Below, in pieces: positions 61,836 through 64,000 of a stretch of DNA of 64,000 nt (positions within the stretch are counted from its first letter, which is position 1; each line of letters starts with the position of its first letter). Source of the stretch: Hermodice carunculata (Eukaryota; Annelida; Polychaeta; Eunicida; Amphinomidae); assembly GCA_964020975.1 (NCBI GenBank), contig OZ026625.1:9936742-10000741 (forward strand). Reading direction: 5' to 3'. A model generated the notes under the pieces. It did no database searches. It was not told where the DNA came from and saw only the letters and a program-made list of their open reading frames with translations. The position numbers were made by a program, and so were the translations under genes.

Positions 61836-62099
61836 TAGCAGGCCATCACTTCAGCAAGACTGACCGGTGTTTCCATTGAACAGTCCTGGCAAACCCTCTT
61901 ATCTGACAACTTTTGCAGTCATATTCTGAGTCATGAATGGGGGCCTTGTACAGTGACAGCCATTTTCACAGGATGAAATGTAAGAGTATCTGAAGTGGTT
62001 GACTGGAACAGGATGGCACCTTGATTTTGTTTCTGTGTCGGTAACCACTTGATTGACCTGCATGCGTATGACCTGGTTTTGTAAACAGATCCTCACTGA

Positions 62100-62215
62100 C
62101 ACTCATAATTATGTCCTCAAGTGACACAAAAATATTCTTAGAGTGACACTCAATGTCCCTAGTCACACTCAATGTCCCTAGTGACACTAAAATGTCCATT
62201 GAGTGACACTAAAAT
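62100..62215 (+). repeat. Short GTGACACT(C/A)AATGTCC tandem repeat
   Basis: Four or five units of 19-22 bases built on AGTGACACTCAATGTCCCT and AGTGACACTAAAATGTCC. Confidence 0.7.
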
Positions 62216-63075
62216 GGTACTATTTAAGGACAACATGTATAGCATTTTTTTTTTTTTAACCCTCTGGCCCCTACAAGCTGAGGCATCAGCTTTTAACGTG
62301 GTGTTACCAAATGCTTGGGCTCACAGGGTTAAAACACAATACTCGATGCTTTCTTACTCTTGCGATACATTAACATTTCATCTACCCGACCACAAGCAAA
62401 TTTAATGTACAAATGAATACAAAGAATAAAATACAGACCTTGAAGCAAGTGCGTAAAGGCTGTTGATCAAAAAGTGCATTAAGGCCATGTCATTTTCACA
62501 TCAAATGAGGAAACAAGTGCAGGTGTAAACTTTCTGTGACGTAAGATAACACATAATAGTCTGATCAATGAGAAAATTTTTCCCTAGTCACTGCAAAATA
62601 TGTTCTAAGAATTTTAAATTACTGTTCTATTCTCTAAAATAAGCTAACTGTAAACAATCATGGCACTGTTGTATGCCCCCCCCCCCCAAAAAAAAGAGAG
62701 AGATTTAGCAGTAGAATTTTGGCATAAACATGGACAACTTAAGGGTATATTGTATTTATGTGCTGATAGTTGGAAATGCGTGTTTTTTTTTTCATGAGAG
62801 CATAATGAGAATGTTTTAAAATGTTTTTGTTTATATGAGGACTCAGAATAGTGATCTTTAGGCTGCCTTCATCCTGAATATAATGCAAGATCGGTAGGAT
62901 AAAAAGTTATGGTAGTTCACTGTTCATGTTCTGTGGATCATAAGCATTCTGCCTCTGGTACTTATGCCTAACATGTATTGTTCCAGACTGCTTGAAGTTT
63001 TGTTGTGGTGCATCTCGTGTCTTTAATACGGGGGCAGTACTGTCCAAATTTTCAACCCTGAATGCACCACTTTCC

Positions 63076-63220
63076 TCACAATGTTGTCGATTGCTTCATT
63101 CTGGATTCAGTCCAGGCTTTGGATATGGTTCGCTTCATTTCATCGTCTCCTTCATCATACATCTGTTTAAGCATGTCCATCAGTCCCTCCTGGGGGTCCT
63201 TGTTTTCGTCCACTTTTGGT
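63076..63220 (-). CDS. CACYBP: Calcyclin-binding protein (CACYBP/SIP), last coding exon, partial gene
   Basis: Minus-strand exon of 145 nt starting after ttgtag (acceptor at 63221-63225) and ending with TGA. It encodes 47 residues plus one base of a split codon: [20 protein letters not shown], then [20 protein letters not shown]. This matches the C-terminal SGS region of CacyBP/SIP (DP.EGLM..LK..Y.DGDD.MKRTI.KAW.ESR), an adaptor that links the Siah1 E3 ligase to Skp1 and binds S100A6. The CS and N-terminal parts must lie to the right. No further exon was recognised between 63226 and 64000, so the preceding intron is at least most of that length. Confidence 0.92.
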
Positions 63221-63230
63221 CTACAAATGA

Positions 63231-63332
63231 ATAAGCAGACAAATGAAAGTTGTCCTCCATCCCTCACTCAAAAAGTCAAACATAAGCAGACAGATGAAAG
63301 TTGTCCTCCATCCCTCACTCAAAAAGTCAAAC
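63231..63332 (+). repeat. 51-bp tandem duplication beside the CACYBP acceptor
   Basis: 63231-63281 and 63282-63332 differ at one base (AGACAAATG against AGACAGATG). On the minus strand they lie directly before the last-exon acceptor, so the branch-point region is duplicated. Confidence 0.9.
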
Positions 63333-64000
63333 ATTTCCATGTCATCAATACCCAAAATTTCAATTATATTTTCTCCAGTTCAGCTCTTGTCACCGTCAAC
63401 CTCTAAAGAATAAGGACAGAAACAACTCACAAATTTCTTTTTTTATTTTTTTCTTAACCAAAACATGTTCAACAGAAATTGATATGTTTTAGAAAATGCT
63501 GTACATGTACTTCCCCAAATACAACAGGCCATCAACAGGTAACTAACAGAACACACTGTGGAGCTTATCAGACCACAACTGCCAAAAAAGCGTCTGTTTA
63601 AAGACCATAATTAGCAAGGACTCTCAAGTTTAACTTTAGTATGAAGTCCTTAAACCTGTCCCTGCTCAGAATACATGTACATCTGAGTCAACAACTTTCC
63701 TTGGTGTGGGTTTGGCACAGTGCACCCAAACCCCACAAAGGAAAGCTGTTGACCCAGGGCATGCCATTGGATAAAGTATTATGTACAGTGAGTGTTCAGC
63801 AAAAATATTTTTAGTAAACATTAACAAAGCGGACGACAATTTACATCTGGGTGTTTTGGGGCGATCTGAGCAGGAAAAGGTTCCCTTCATTTACCTGTAG
63901 CCATCTGAGTGTAAAGATGAAGAATGCCACTGACAGACATTTTAGGAAAATGTTGAGAGCGAAAGCTAGAGCCATAAAGCAAGAGGTTATAGTAAGTGCT
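63333..64000 (-). other. Probable intron sequence of the CACYBP-like gene
   Basis: No exon-like frame resembling CacyBP was found. A hairpin-core MITE sits at 63687-63753. A minus-strand GTAAAT after TACAG near 63895 looks like a donor, but the frames before it do not resemble CacyBP. Confidence 0.45.
63687..63753 (+). mobile_element. Hairpin-core MITE core, 67 bp
   Basis: GTCAACAACTTTCCTTGG and CAAAGGAAAGCTGTTGAC form the arms of an imperfect palindrome of the same length (67 bp) as the one at 46072-46138. Confidence 0.65.

Larger units (their letters stand above)
61074..63075 (-). other. Probable 3' untranslated region and flank of the CACYBP-like gene
   Basis: Non-coding sequence downstream (in minus sense) of the CACYBP stop. 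A minus-strand AATAAA at 61086-61091 is a candidate poly(A) signal about 2 kb from the stop; the true end is not known. It contains a short MITE (61560-61729) and a GTGACACT repeat (62100-62215). Confidence 0.4.

Noticed and set aside
63891-63990. Upstream CACYBP exon ending near 63895 (minus)
   Set aside because: A donor-like GTAAAT is present, but none of the three frames before it resembles the CacyBP sequence expected before the last exon.

Overview
The window is animal nuclear DNA. It shows spliced genes with GT-AG introns of about 0.25 to 9 kb, low GC, dense microsatellites, many short inverted-repeat DNA transposons and one DIRS-like retroelement. The main gene looks like an invertebrate, probably deuterostome (echinoderm, hemichordate or cephalochordate), adenylate kinase 5. 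The species cannot be fixed from sequence alone.

Positions 124-47227 (+) hold one gene, an AK5-like adenylate kinase, which I split into 20 coding exons whose reading phases agree throughout. Exons 1-2 encode the AK5 N-terminal dimerization/docking-like segment. Exons 3-7 encode kinase domain 1, exons 8-12 domain 2, exons 13-15 a long low-complexity linker and exons 16-20 domain 3. Domains 1 and 2 share three exon lengths (176, 114 and 192 nt) and the same phases, so one probably arose by copying the exon block of the other. Domain 2 has lost the P-loop lysine and other nucleotide-binding residues and looks like a pseudoenzyme between two apparently competent domains. The linker contains a 13-nt microexon, a Glu/Thr-rich exon with EGAT motifs and an exon built of ten 15-16 residue EPPM repeats (a coding minisatellite). 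Both long linker exons are symmetric (phase 1-1).

The introns are a repeat landscape. The most frequent family is a TTAA-flanked, piggyBac-like MITE with a GTCAACAGCTTTCC hairpin core; one copy contains a nearly perfect 67-bp palindrome. Others are pogo/mariner-like MITEs flanked by TA (two copies of exactly 174 bp, one nested in another repeat), a CTGTAAATTGC-ended MITE family (three copies), further TIR elements, minisatellites and long (AT)n, (GAAA)n, (ATT)n and (TATC)n arrays.

From 47228 to about 53100 lie the AK5 3' flank and repeats. A broken, minus-strand DIRS-like element fills about 53150-57970. Next to it are a perfect short hairpin and an exact 116-bp tandem duplication. The stretch 58264-63075 has no recognisable coding sequence and includes an exact-length 76-bp triplication.

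At the right end, 63076-63220 (-) is the last coding exon of a calcyclin-binding protein gene (CACYBP/SIP), tail-to-tail with the kinase gene. The rest of that gene lies beyond the window or was not recognised.
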